A stretch of DNA of 13,173 nucleotides from an uncultured Bacilli bacterium (GCA_944350405.1 CALVPC010000021.1:1-13173); one strand, 5' to 3'; positions 1 to 7,125 are shown, counted from the first letter of the stretch. Notes: a model not told the origin generated them from the sequence alone. A program made the numbers and translations.

Positions 1-76
1 TTCGAACCCCTGCGCCGCTCACACGACCTCCCGGTTTTCAAGACCGGTCCCTTCAACCAGACTTGGGTATTCCTCC
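1..76 (-). tRNA. tRNA-Ser(UGA), partial at window edge
   Basis: Read on the minus strand it starts with acceptor strand GGAGGAA. A CCC/GGG D stem, an anticodon stem CCGGT/ACCGG around loop CTTGAAA (anticodon TGA) and the start of a long variable arm follow, as expected for a class II serine tRNA. The T-arm is reached (GGTTCGAA), but the 3' acceptor strand lies beyond position 1. It is the last visible gene of the tRNA cluster. Confidence 0.93.
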
Positions 77-96
77 ATCAATTTAAAAATAAAAGT

Positions 97-185
97 TGGT
101 GCCTAAGGCCGGACTTGAACCGGCACGAGGGATGAACCTCGCAGGATTTTAAGTCCTGTGCGTCTACCTATTCCGCCACTCAGGC
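97..185 (-). tRNA. tRNA-Leu(UAA)
   Basis: Acceptor strands GCCTGAG and CTTAGGC pair with one G-U. The anticodon loop is CTTAAAA (anticodon TAA). A long variable arm and an encoded CCA are present (89 nt with CCA). It lies 20 nt upstream of tRNA-Ser in the same minus-strand cluster. Confidence 0.96.
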
Positions 186-194
186 AATAATAAA

Positions 195-270
195 TGGTGT
201 CCCGCAGGCGACTCGAACGCCTGACCCTTTGATTAAAAGTCAAATGCTCTACCTACTGAGCTAGCGGGAC
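195..270 (-). tRNA. tRNA-Lys(UUU)
   Basis: Acceptor GTCCCGC/GCGGGAC is perfectly paired. The anticodon loop CTTTTAA gives TTT, the T-loop is GTTCGAGTC, and the CCA is encoded. Total 76 nt, 9 nt from the Leu gene. Confidence 0.96.
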
Positions 271-279
271 AAAAATAGT

Positions 280-354
280 TGGCTGCCTCGGCTAGATTCG
301 AACTAGCGCATGTCAGAGTCAAAGTCTGATGCCTTACCGCTTGGCTACGAGGCA
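280..354 (-). tRNA. tRNA-Gln(UUG)
   Basis: Acceptor TGCCTCG/CGAGGCA is perfectly paired. The anticodon stem CAGA/TCTG surrounds loop CTTTGAC (anticodon TTG). The discriminator is G and the CCA is encoded. Total 75 nt, 9 nt from the Lys gene. Confidence 0.96.
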
Positions 355-359
355 AAATC

Positions 360-443
360 TGGTGGAGCGGGGTGGATTCGAACCACCGAACCCGAAGGAA
401 CAGATTTACAGTCTGCCGCGTTTGGCCACTTCGCTACCGCTCC
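360..443 (-). tRNA. tRNA-Tyr(GUA)
   Basis: Acceptor GGAGCGG/CCGCTCC is perfectly paired. The anticodon loop CTGTAAA gives GTA. A class II variable arm (TTCCTTCGGG) is present, as in bacterial tRNA-Tyr, and the CCA is encoded. Its 5' end is one base from the CCA of the upstream Thr gene. Confidence 0.96.
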
Positions 444-444
444 A

Positions 445-520
<76 letters not shown>

Positions 521-528
521 ATAAAAAA

Positions 529-605
529 TGGTGGGCGATGAGAGACTCGAACTCCCGACCCCTTGCTTGTAAGGCAAGTGCTCTAACCAACTGAGCTAAT
601 CGCCC
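529..605 (-). tRNA. tRNA-Val(UAC)
   Basis: Acceptor GGGCGAT/ATCGCCC is paired. The anticodon stem CTTGC/GCAAG surrounds loop CTTACAA (anticodon TAC). The CCA is encoded (77 nt). It is the first gene of the cluster, about 30 nt downstream of the predicted transcription start. Confidence 0.96.
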
Positions 606-642
606 ATTAAATAATTAAATAACTTAACTGCTGACGCTTATA

Positions 643-671
643 AATATAATATATTATAAAAGCTTTGTCAA
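643..671 (-). promoter_or_regulatory. tRNA operon promoter with A-tract UP-like region
   Basis: The minus strand reads TTGACA (666-671), a 17-nt spacer, then TATATT (643-648), predicting a start near 636-638. Just upstream (672-699) are two long A-tracts that resemble an UP element and run into the stop codon of the S1 gene. This fits a strong stable-RNA promoter. I see no U-tract terminator between the S1 gene and this promoter, so some read-through is possible. Confidence 0.85.
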
Positions 672-697
672 TAATAATTTAATTTTTTTTAATTTTT

Positions 698-1048
698 TTA
701 CCCTATTTCTTTCAATTTTTCTTCAATCCAACAATCTAAATTATCATGTAAAATCTCAAAACCACTTCCCACTTCTTCTATTTTCATTCTTTTAGAACTA
801 ACATTTCTATAATTAATATCTTTAACACTAAGCTTTACATGGCATGACTCTTCATCTACATCTATAACTTTAACTCTAATTGTCTCTCCAACATTAACAA
901 AATCATTAATATTCTTTACAAACCCATGTGAAATTTCTGAAATATGAATAAGTCCACTATAATACTCATCTAAATTTACAAAAACTCCATATGACTCTAT
1001 CCCAGTAACACTACCTTCAACAATATTACCAACCTTATATTTTGTCAT
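698..1048 (-). CDS. S1-domain RNA-binding protein, YugI/GSP13-like
   Basis: A 116-residue protein with one S1 (OB-fold) RNA-binding domain at about residues 5-76. Its core is VGNIVEGSVTGIESYGVFV, followed by GLIHISEISHGFV and a VKVIDVD strand. In Firmicutes this architecture belongs to YugI / general stress protein 13, small cytoplasmic proteins thought to associate with ribosomes or RNA. The tail (77-116) is charged and not recognised. I chose the ATG at 1048 because GGAAGTGG lies just upstream. The -10 TATAAT at 1069-1074 places transcription start near 1062, so an in-frame TTG at 1063 would fall at or before the RNA 5' end. The gene is single, divergent from the Nfu gene and immediately upstream of the tRNA promoter. 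Exact physiological role is unknown. Confidence 0.85.
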   Translation of the reverse strand: MTKYKVGNIVEGSVTGIESYGVFVNLDEYYSGLIHISEISHGFVKNINDFVNVGETIRVKVIDVDEESCHVKLSVKDINYRNVSSKRMKIEEVGSGFEILHDNLDCWIEEKLKEIG

Positions 1049-1068
1049 ATTAACCACTTCCAAATATC

Positions 1069-1074
1069 ATTATA
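1069..1074 (-). promoter_or_regulatory. -10 element of the S1-domain gene
   Basis: A perfect TATAAT on the minus strand, 20 nt from the ATG at 1048. The -35 is poor (TTTAAT at 1092-1097, 17-nt spacer). The predicted leader is only about 14 nt and starts with the Shine-Dalgarno sequence. Confidence 0.6.
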
Positions 1075-1110
1075 CTCTATTTTTGTAGAAAATTAAAGTT
1101 TTTTAGATTC

Positions 1111-1140
1111 TTTACAAATTAAGTTAAAATATAATATAAT
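1111..1140 (+). promoter_or_regulatory. Promoter of the Nfu-type gene
   Basis: The plus strand reads TTTACA (1111-1116), an 18-nt spacer, then TATAAT (1135-1140). The -10 ends 17 nt before the start codon, giving a leader of about 11 nt that carries GGTGAT (1147-1152), a match to the 3' half of the consensus ribosome binding site. It is divergent from the S1-gene promoter. Confidence 0.7.
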
Positions 1141-1157
1141 AACCTTGGTGATTAAAA

Positions 1158-1385
1158 ATGGAAGAAAAAGTAAAACAAGCCATTGATGAATTAAGACCAT
1201 TCTTAATGAATGATGGTGGTAATATTGAATTTATCAAAATTGAAAATAATACAGTTTATGTTAATTTACAAGGAGCATGCGTAGGATGTCCTATGAGAGA
1301 ATTTACTCTAAAAGAAGGAGTAGAAAAAATAATTAAAGAAAAAGTTCCTGAAGTAAAAGAAGTTAAGTTAATTAATGAAAACTAA
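1158..1385 (+). CDS. NifU-like (Nfu-type) Fe-S cluster scaffold, YutI family
   Basis: A 75-residue protein consisting only of the NifU C-terminal domain. It has the RPFLMNDGGNIEF opening and the Cys-x-x-Cys pair C41-V-G-C44 within GACVGCP, followed by a helix (TLKEGVEKIIKEKVPEV). In the family two such motifs in a dimer hold a labile [4Fe-4S] cluster for delivery to apoproteins in the cytoplasm. Start: ATG with GGTGAT five bases upstream; no competing start. It is the only plus-strand gene in the window and stands alone, with no suf genes nearby. Its last 14 bases overlap the end of the convergent yutH-like gene. In Bacillus subtilis the equivalent gene (yutI) also lies close to yutH. Confidence 0.92.
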   Translation: MEEKVKQAIDELRPFLMNDGGNIEFIKIENNTVYVNLQGACVGCPMREFTLKEGVEKIIKEKVPEVKEVKLINEN

Positions 1386-1393
1386 CTTCTTTT
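1355..1393 (+). terminator. Terminator shared by convergent nfu and yutH-like 3' ends
   Basis: Arms AAAAGAAGTTA (1355-1365) and TAACTTCTTTT (1383-1393) form an 11-bp perfect stem with a 17-nt loop. On the plus strand a run of T follows (to 1396), typical of intrinsic termination. On the minus strand the T-run is only four long, so activity there should be weaker. The hairpin includes the last codons of both genes and the stops of both. Confidence 0.75.
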
Positions 1394-2274
1394 TTTATCC
1401 ATTCAATATCAGTAATATTTAAATTACTATACCTAAATAAAATATAATTAATTAAATATAAAACATTATTTCTTTTACTAATAACATCATTAAGTTCATA
1501 TTCATCTTTATTACCTAAAATTATGTCTTCATACAAATCAAAATAATATGAAGGAAACAAAATTCTAGATATAACTAATACAACACCATCTCTATCAGAA
1601 AAATTAATCATTCTATCTAAAGATGCATTAGAATAGTTTTTAGATATTACAAAAGATTTTAAATATTCTCCTAAATCTCTTTCTTTGTAATCAATAACAA
1701 AATTAAGAGGATTAGTAAAATCAAGCAAATCCATATTAGTACTTACTCTTTTATGACATACACACCTTTCAGAATTGATATTATTATCATTATAATAACT
1801 AATAGCATTCTCCCAAATACCAATAAAATAATCTATAGAATCATCGATAATACTATATCTATTCCTTACTTGATCAAACTGATATTCAATAAAATCAATT
1901 TTATTAGACCATGTAATTCCCCAATTAGACTTATCCAATTTTTTAAACATTGTATTAGGAATATAATTAAAATTAATAACATCTTCATAAGTAATAATTC
2001 TATTTTTAATATTAGGAAATTTCATTAAAATATAATATACTCCCTCATATAAAAATAAAACATCATTATCTTTAGTAAGAATTATCTCATAACCAATAAA
2101 ACCATTACTTAAAAGTTCTAAATTAAGATAATATATTTCAATAGCTTCTTCAATATCTCTATTATATATCTGTACTACATAATTATTATATGCATAATTA
2201 AAATAATAATTATCATTAATTTTTTTTACTTCTTTTGTATTAATATTGAAAAAAAATAAAATAGCATTATTCAT
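1372..2274 (-). CDS. YutH-like protein of the CotS/aminoglycoside-phosphotransferase kinase fold
   Basis: A 300-residue protein without signal peptide or clear membrane segment. It resembles spore-coat-associated YutH. It has a central helix region with DYFIGIWENAISYYN (148-162), then C173-H174 where a kinase HGD motif would be. NFVIDY (191-196) with R199-D200-L-G-E-Y follows, corresponding to the metal-binding aspartate region, and then RILFPSYYFDLYED (237-250). The HGD-like motif reads CHKR, so the catalytic aspartate seems absent and phosphotransfer is doubtful. The family match is from remembered motifs and is not certain. The start ATG (2274) has GAGGT seven bases upstream. The gene follows parE by 45 nt, and its start lies in a hairpin. 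It is very rich in Asn, Ile and Tyr. A spore role cannot be claimed here, since no sporulation gene is visible. Confidence 0.55.
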   Translation of the reverse strand: MNNAILFFFNINTKEVKKINDNYYFNYAYNNYVVQIYNRDIEEAIEIYYLNLELLSNGFIGYEIILTKDNDVLFLYEGVYYILMKFPNIKNRIITYEDVINFNYIPNTMFKKLDKSNWGITWSNKIDFIEYQFDQVRNRYSIIDDSIDYFIGIWENAISYYNDNNINSERCVCHKRVSTNMDLLDFTNPLNFVIDYKERDLGEYLKSFVISKNYSNASLDRMINFSDRDGVVLVISRILFPSYYFDLYEDIILGNKDEYELNDVISKRNNVLYLINYILFRYSNLNITDIEWIKKEVSFH

Positions 2275-2311
2275 ATATATTACCTCATTAAATAATATGA
2301 AAAATGCTATT
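2249..2311 (-). terminator. Terminator-like hairpin between parE and the yutH-like gene
   Basis: In the minus-strand RNA, 2311-2295 pairs with 2276-2260 over 17 positions with one T-T mismatch, around an 18-nt loop. An interrupted T-run (TTT-A-TTTTTTTT, 2260-2249) follows. The stem's 3' arm contains the ATG and first five codons of the downstream gene, and the loop carries its GAGGT ribosome binding site. It could be the parE terminator, a translational switch, or both. The stem is AT-rich, so stability is uncertain. Confidence 0.6.
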
Positions 2312-2319
2312 ATTTATTA

Positions 2320-4221
2320 TTAAATTCTATAATCATCCTCTAAAGAAAATTCAACGTTTTCTTCAATCCATTCTTTTCTAGGTTCTACCTTATCTCCCAT
2401 TAACACACTAACTCTTTTCTCAGCAAGTGAAGCATCATCTATATTTACTTTTATTAATGTTCTAGAAGCAGGATTCATAGTAGTTTCCCAAAGCTGATCA
2501 GCATTCATTTCACCAAGCCCTTTATACCTTTGAATCTCACATTTCTTCCCTGCAGTTGCATCCTTTAACTCCTCATTATTATAAGCATAAGTAATATTTT
2601 TACCATTAGTTATTTTATAAAGAGGTGGTTGAGCAATATAAAGTTTACCTAATTCAATTAAAGGTCTCATAAATCTATAAAAAAATGTTAAAAGTAAAAC
2701 TTGTATATGAGCTCCATCATCATCTGCATCTGTCATTATGATAATTTTATCATATTGAATATCCTCTGGTACAAAAGATGAACCATATCCTGCTCCAATA
2801 GTGTGAATCATCGTATTAATTTCTTCATTCTTAAGAATATCTTCCATCTTTGCTTTTTCTGTATTTAAAACTTTACCACGAAGTGGAAGAACTGCTTGAA
2901 ATTTTCTATCCCTTCCTTGTTTAGCAGAACCACCAGCAGAATCACCTTCCACTAAGAACAATTCATTTTTACTTTTATCTTTACTACCAGCCGGAGTAAG
3001 TTTGCCAGAAAGAACCTTTTCTTTAGATCCTTTATTTTTCCCCTTACGTATTTCTTCACGTGCCTTCCTAGCAGCTTCACGAGCTAATTTACTCTTTAAA
3101 GCTTTTTCTACTATTTCAGTAGCAATAGCCTTATTTTCTTCTAAGAAAAATAACAATTGTTCAGACACTACAGCCTCAACAGCAGTTTTAGCCGAAGGAG
3201 TACCAAGCTTAGACTTAGTTTGCCCTTCAAATTGTAAAAGAGATTCTGGAATTTTAAGAGAAATAACTGCAGTAATACCTTCTCTAACATCACTACCATC
3301 AAAAGACTTATCTTTTCCTTTAAAAAAACCATTATTTTTAGCATATTCATTAAAAACTTTAGTAAATGCCGTCTTAAAACCAACTTCATGACTACCACCA
3401 TCCGTAGTCTTAACATTATTTACAAAAGATACAATACTTTCATTATAAGAATCTGTATATTGAAAAGCTATATCAACCTCTATATTATTTTTACTACCAG
3501 AAAAAGTAAATACTTTGTGTAAAGGTTTTTTATTATCATTTATCATCTCGACAAAAGCTACAAGACCATCATCATAACGATATTTAACTTCCTTTTTATC
3601 AGGAATATCTATAACCTCAACAGTAAGACCTTTTATTAAAAAAGCACTTTCCTGCATCCTTTCAGTTATCGTTGTATAAGAAAAATTAATTGATTTAAAA
3701 ATATCGGGATCTGGCATAAATCTAACTAATGTACCATGTTTATTTGTTGCCCCTACTTTTTTTAAAGGCACAGCAACTCTTCCTCCATTTTCAAATCTAA
3801 TATAATATTCATAACCATCACGTCTTATAGTTACCTCACACCATTTAGAAAGAGCATTAACAACTGAAGCTCCCACACCATGAAGACCACCAGAAACTTT
3901 ATAACCACTAGTTTCAAATTTACCTCCAGCATGAAGCACTGTAAAAATAACTTCTGGAGTGCTTTTCCCACTAGAATGCATTCCAACTGGAAGACCTCGT
4001 CCTCTATCTTCAACACTAACACTACCATCGTCATGAAGTACTATCTTTATATAATCTCCAAAACCATTTATAACTTCATCAATAGAATTATCAACAATTT
4101 CCCAAACTAGATGATGAAGACCTTTCTTATCAGTAGATCCAATATACATCCCTGGTCTTTTACGAACAGCATCCAGTCCTTCTAAAATTTTAATACTACT
4201 TTCATCATATTTAAGTGCCAC
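2320..4221 (-). CDS. parE: DNA topoisomerase IV subunit B (ParE)
   Basis: The ATPase subunit of topoisomerase IV, which with ParC decatenates daughter chromosomes. Counting from an in-frame ATG at 4236 (638 residues), the GHKL ATPase domain has E46-IVDN50, D77-R-G-R-G and GGLHGVG (117-123). The transducer domain carries Q339-T-K341. The TOPRIM domain has E430-GDSAGG and the metal triad D503-A-D505-D-D507. RDRKFQAVLPLRGKVLNTEK and LSGKLTPA favour ParE over GyrB of Firmicutes. I prefer the GTG at 4221. GGAGATGAT ends four bases before it, and the -10 at 4241-4246 puts transcription start near 4234, inside the ATG at 4236. ATG 4230 is also possible. parC is not adjacent; a yutH-like gene follows instead. 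Confidence 0.95.
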   Translation of the reverse strand: MALKYDESSIKILEGLDAVRKRPGMYIGSTDKKGLHHLVWEIVDNSIDEVINGFGDYIKIVLHDDGSVSVEDRGRGLPVGMHSSGKSTPEVIFTVLHAGGKFETSGYKVSGGLHGVGASVVNALSKWCEVTIRRDGYEYYIRFENGGRVAVPLKKVGATNKHGTLVRFMPDPDIFKSINFSYTTITERMQESAFLIKGLTVEVIDIPDKKEVKYRYDDGLVAFVEMINDNKKPLHKVFTFSGSKNNIEVDIAFQYTDSYNESIVSFVNNVKTTDGGSHEVGFKTAFTKVFNEYAKNNGFFKGKDKSFDGSDVREGITAVISLKIPESLLQFEGQTKSKLGTPSAKTAVEAVVSEQLLFFLEENKAIATEIVEKALKSKLAREAARKAREEIRKGKNKGSKEKVLSGKLTPAGSKDKSKNELFLVEGDSAGGSAKQGRDRKFQAVLPLRGKVLNTEKAKMEDILKNEEINTMIHTIGAGYGSSFVPEDIQYDKIIIMTDADDDGAHIQVLLLTFFYRFMRPLIELGKLYIAQPPLYKITNGKNITYAYNNEELKDATAGKKCEIQRYKGLGEMNADQLWETTMNPASRTLIKVNIDDASLAEKRVSVLMGDKVEPRKEWIEENVEFSLEDDYRI

Positions 4222-4240
4222 ATCTATCATCTCCATAAAT

Positions 4241-4249
4241 ATTATAACA
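4241..4249 (-). promoter_or_regulatory. Extended -10 promoter of parE
   Basis: The minus strand reads TG-T-TATAAT (4249-4241), a perfect extended -10, directly after the upstream operon's terminator T-run. No good -35 is present (the region is T-rich). The predicted start near 4234 leaves about 13 nt before GTG 4221. Confidence 0.65.
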
Positions 4250-4258
4250 AAAATTATT

Positions 4259-4293
4259 AAAAAAATAAAAAAAGAATGTAAATGTTTACACTC
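4259..4293 (-). terminator. Intrinsic terminator of the xer-murE-murF-hydrolase operon
   Basis: On the minus strand GAGTGTAAA (4293-4285) pairs with TTTACATTC (4282-4274), with one G-T pair and a tiny central turn. TTTTTTTATTTTTTT follows. It sits about 100 nt after the hydrolase stop. The interval 4294-4390 is AT-rich and shows no other feature I can support. Confidence 0.8.
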
Positions 4294-4390
4294 TAAAGAA
4301 TCACAACAATTAAAGACTTACTAATAATATTATCATAAATATAAATATTTCTAAAACCAAATACTAATTTCTAATATTTTGTATTAATTC

Positions 4391-5749
4391 CTACTTTGAT
4401 TGGCCTTGTTTAGTAATATTAATTTCATGATTATAATTCTTATCATATTCTTTAATCAATTTATTTAAAAATCTTAACTTCAAAGTTGCCTCAGCATTAC
4501 TTTTTATAACTTGTTCAATTTTTACACTAGGAAATAATTGTCTTGAATCAATCAAATCATAATTAACTAATTTCCCATCTCTATCAAATTCAAATCTTTT
4601 TACAAGTTGAAGAGGATTTTGTCCTTTTTCAGCCCTTCTCATATTAAGCTTTTCATTTTCTTCTTTTGCCCTTTCTACTCCCATACTACTTGGATTAAAT
4701 AAAATATTATGCGCTGAATCTAAAGAACCTGTAGCATTCACTCTAGTACTTCCTTGAATAACAAACGAGTCATCTACCTCAGTAGTGTCCAAATAAGTAT
4801 AATCAAGTCCATCAGGATGAGTAGTATAAGTATTTCCCATAATTCCACGTGCTACGTTTACACCATGTGTATAAGCATCAGAAATATTAGGAACTATATT
4901 ATTATGATGAACCTCTCTCATAAGTTTTATTAAATCACTACTTGAAGCAAACATCCCAGCATGTCCAGAATACCCCCCTAAAGAAAGAGCAGTCATATCA
5001 TTAACTTTTCCATATTTTACATTTGGGCTTCCTGTCAATAAATGATATTTATTATTCGGCACAATTAAATGAGTATCTTTTAAATTAAGAGGCTTTATTA
5101 AGTACTTATCAACTAAATCTTCATATTTTGCTCCTGTAACATGTTCCATAACTTCTTTCATAATAATCATACCAATATCATTATAATTATATTTACCAGT
5201 TCCCACTACATTTACTTTATAAAGCGTATCCTTAGCTTCATCAATAGTTTTCTTATCAGAAATACGACCATCAGTTCTAAATTCTGTTGTAAAAGTTAAT
5301 ACATCTTCAACTGTCAAATCTCCAACATTAACAAATCTAGGATCCAAATCCTTTATTTTATCAGTATAACTAAATACTCCTTCTTTAATTAAGTTATACA
5401 CAACAGCTTGAGTATAAAATTTAGTCATAGAAGCAATATCAAATAGTGCATTATCAGGCATAGACTCTCCTAAATAATTAATATTGCCTCCGTATAATTT
5501 AACATTAATGTTATCCACATTAATAGAAGCAGTATAACCAGGAACTGGATATTTTTGCCTTATTTCTTCCAACTCTTTAATGTTTTTTTCAAACATAATA
5601 TCAATAATTTCTTCTGGAGTCTTATCTTTATTAGCGCTCACTATTGCCTTAACCTCTTCTAAAACATTTAAAAGCTCTTCGCGGCTAGCATAAACACCAC
5701 GTTTCATATAATCATCTACAAATGCATTCATAACTTTTTCTAAATTCAT
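4391..5749 (-). CDS. Serine beta-lactamase/PBP-fold hydrolase without signal peptide
   Basis: A 452-residue protein of the beta-lactamase (class C/EstB/PBP4*-like) serine hydrolase fold. The nucleophile motif is S107-M-T-K110. The second motif is Y189-N-D191 in a YNYNDIG context (the Y-x-D variant seen in esterase-like members). The third is H263-A-G265 in GGYSGHAGMF. Residues 1-65 are charged and helical, with no signal peptide or membrane segment, so the protein is predicted to be cytoplasmic, unlike classical penicillin-binding proteins. About 100 C-terminal residues (350-452) lie outside the recognisable fold. Start ATG 5749 has AGGAGG about ten bases upstream. It is the last gene of the operon, 23 nt after murF, which suggests a link to peptidoglycan precursors or recycling. 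Substrate is not deducible; peptidase, esterase or amidase are open. Confidence 0.8.
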   Translation of the reverse strand: MNLEKVMNAFVDDYMKRGVYASREELLNVLEEVKAIVSANKDKTPEEIIDIMFEKNIKELEEIRQKYPVPGYTASINVDNINVKLYGGNINYLGESMPDNALFDIASMTKFYTQAVVYNLIKEGVFSYTDKIKDLDPRFVNVGDLTVEDVLTFTTEFRTDGRISDKKTIDEAKDTLYKVNVVGTGKYNYNDIGMIIMKEVMEHVTGAKYEDLVDKYLIKPLNLKDTHLIVPNNKYHLLTGSPNVKYGKVNDMTALSLGGYSGHAGMFASSSDLIKLMREVHHNNIVPNISDAYTHGVNVARGIMGNTYTTHPDGLDYTYLDTTEVDDSFVIQGSTRVNATGSLDSAHNILFNPSSMGVERAKEENEKLNMRRAEKGQNPLQLVKRFEFDRDGKLVNYDLIDSRQLFPSVKIEQVIKSNAEATLKLRFLNKLIKEYDKNYNHEINITKQGQSK

Positions 5750-5772
5750 TTTTTAATTCCTCCTACAAAAAT

Positions 5773-7125
5773 TTAGTTCTTTAAAAATTCCACTATTTCA
5801 TCAAATTTCATGGCACGAGATGCTTTAGTTAACACTATATCCCCTTTAAATAAAAGTTCATTTACTTTATCATAGAAATCTTCTTTTGTCAAAAAACAAT
5901 AAGATTTAAGTCCTCTTTTAGTAGCTTCTTCACCAATATATTTAGAATAATTCCCAATAGTAATTAATAAATCACAATCAATATTTTTACCTATCTTTTG
6001 ATGAATTTCTTTACTATAATCTCCCAGCTCTAAAATATCTCCTAGTATTGCCACTTTTCTTCCTTCAAAATTATTTAAAACATCAAAAGCACTAATAACA
6101 GATTCATAACAAGCATTATAAGTATCATTAATAATAATATATTTATCTGTAACAGAAATATCAAGTCTATTACTTGAAAATTTGCAATTTAGCAAACCCT
6201 TTTTAATTTGTTCATAATCTATATCATATTCTAAACCAATAACTACTCCAAACATAGCATTTAAAATATTATGTTTAGCTATTGTATTAAGAGAAAATTC
6301 ATATTCTTTATTCTTGTAGACACAAATAAAAGATGTACCATATTTATCTATATTATAACTCTTACAATATATATCATTGTTAGAAGAAAAACCACACTTA
6401 ATCACCTTATAAGAATTATTACTCTCTAACTTACCTAAAAACTTATCATCACCATTTACAATTAATAAACCATTATCTTTTAAACCATCTACTATTTCCA
6501 TTTTTGCTTTATAAATGCCTGCTTGTCCATCTTTAAAATTCATAATATGACTCATACCAATATTAGTAATCACAGCTATATTAGGATTAATCATATTAGA
6601 TAAATAAGCTATCTCCAAAGATTTATCCATTCCAAGCTCTAAAACCGCTATATCATTAAGATTATCTAAATTTAATAAAGTCTTAGAAAGTCCAATATTA
6701 TTATTTAAATTACCTTGTGTCTTTAACACATCATATTCTGTACTTAAAACACTACTAATAATATCTTTAGTTGAAGTTTTTCCAACACTTCCAGTTACTG
6801 CTATAAAAGGAATATTAAATCTATTCTTATATCCTTTAGCAATATTACATAAAGCTTCTGTGGTATCATCAACAACAATTAAGTTTATATCTTTTTTTAA
6901 AAAAGAATGATTTTTATCACATAAAAAATTTCTACATCCTTTTGCATAAGCTTCTTCCATAAAAATATGTCCATCATACTTTTCCCCAATTATAGGTATA
7001 AATAAAGTATTAGATCTAGAAAGCCTACTATCAATTATTATTTTTTCTATAAAAGTATTGCTATCTCCTAATATCAATTCACCATTACTATATAAAATAA
7101 TATCTTTTAATCTTATTGTATCTAT
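5773..7125 (-). CDS. murF: UDP-MurNAc-tripeptide--D-Ala-D-Ala ligase (MurF), probable AUA start
   Basis: A cytoplasmic Mur ligase that adds D-Ala-D-Ala to the UDP-MurNAc tripeptide, completing the pentapeptide precursor. Visible features are IIIDSR and IIGEKYDGHIF in the N-terminal UDP-binding domain. The ATP loop GSVGKTS is at residues 96-102 counted from TTG 7077 (112-118 from AUA), followed by LELGMD and ITNIGMSH in the central domain and AILGDILELG in the C-terminal domain. The first conventional start, TTG at 7077, has no proper ribosome binding site and omits the conserved opening helix. The same frame extends upstream as DTIRLKDIILYSNGE, a normal MurF beginning, to ATA at 7125-7123. 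That codon overlaps the murE stop (ATAG) and sits six bases after AGGGGGT. No ATG, GTG or TTG occurs in this extension. Length would be 450 residues, against 434 from TTG. Confidence 0.9.
   Translation of the reverse strand: MDTIRLKDIILYSNGELILGDSNTFIEKIIIDSRLSRSNTLFIPIIGEKYDGHIFMEEAYAKGCRNFLCDKNHSFLKKDINLIVVDDTTEALCNIAKGYKNRFNIPFIAVTGSVGKTSTKDIISSVLSTEYDVLKTQGNLNNNIGLSKTLLNLDNLNDIAVLELGMDKSLEIAYLSNMINPNIAVITNIGMSHIMNFKDGQAGIYKAKMEIVDGLKDNGLLIVNGDDKFLGKLESNNSYKVIKCGFSSNNDIYCKSYNIDKYGTSFICVYKNKEYEFSLNTIAKHNILNAMFGVVIGLEYDIDYEQIKKGLLNCKFSSNRLDISVTDKYIIINDTYNACYESVISAFDVLNNFEGRKVAILGDILELGDYSKEIHQKIGKNIDCDLLITIGNYSKYIGEEATKRGLKSYCFLTKEDFYDKVNELLFKGDIVLTKASRAMKFDEIVEFLKN

Noticed and set aside
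3002..3391. Open frame of 129 codons on the plus strand within parE, and similar frames at 1753-2028, 3880-4110, 10632-10820, 12137-12457 and 12646-12897
   Set aside because: They are antisense to conserved genes, have low-complexity composition and no supported ribosome binding site or family motif.
3168..3416. Other minus-strand frames inside parE (3168-3416, 3831-4034) and at 9491-9697
   Set aside because: They are shifted readings of parE and of the ezrA end; the main frames there are intact and strongly conserved.
4277..4290. Palindrome TGTAAATGTTTACA resembling a catabolite-control (cre) or other repressor operator
   Set aside because: It lacks the central CG of cre and forms the stem of a hairpin followed by a long T-run on the minus strand, so a terminator explains it better.
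4294..4390. Imperfect hairpin just after the hydrolase stop (about 4357-4381)
   Set aside because: The pairing needs bulges and has no clean T-run; the terminator at 4259-4293 is clearly better.
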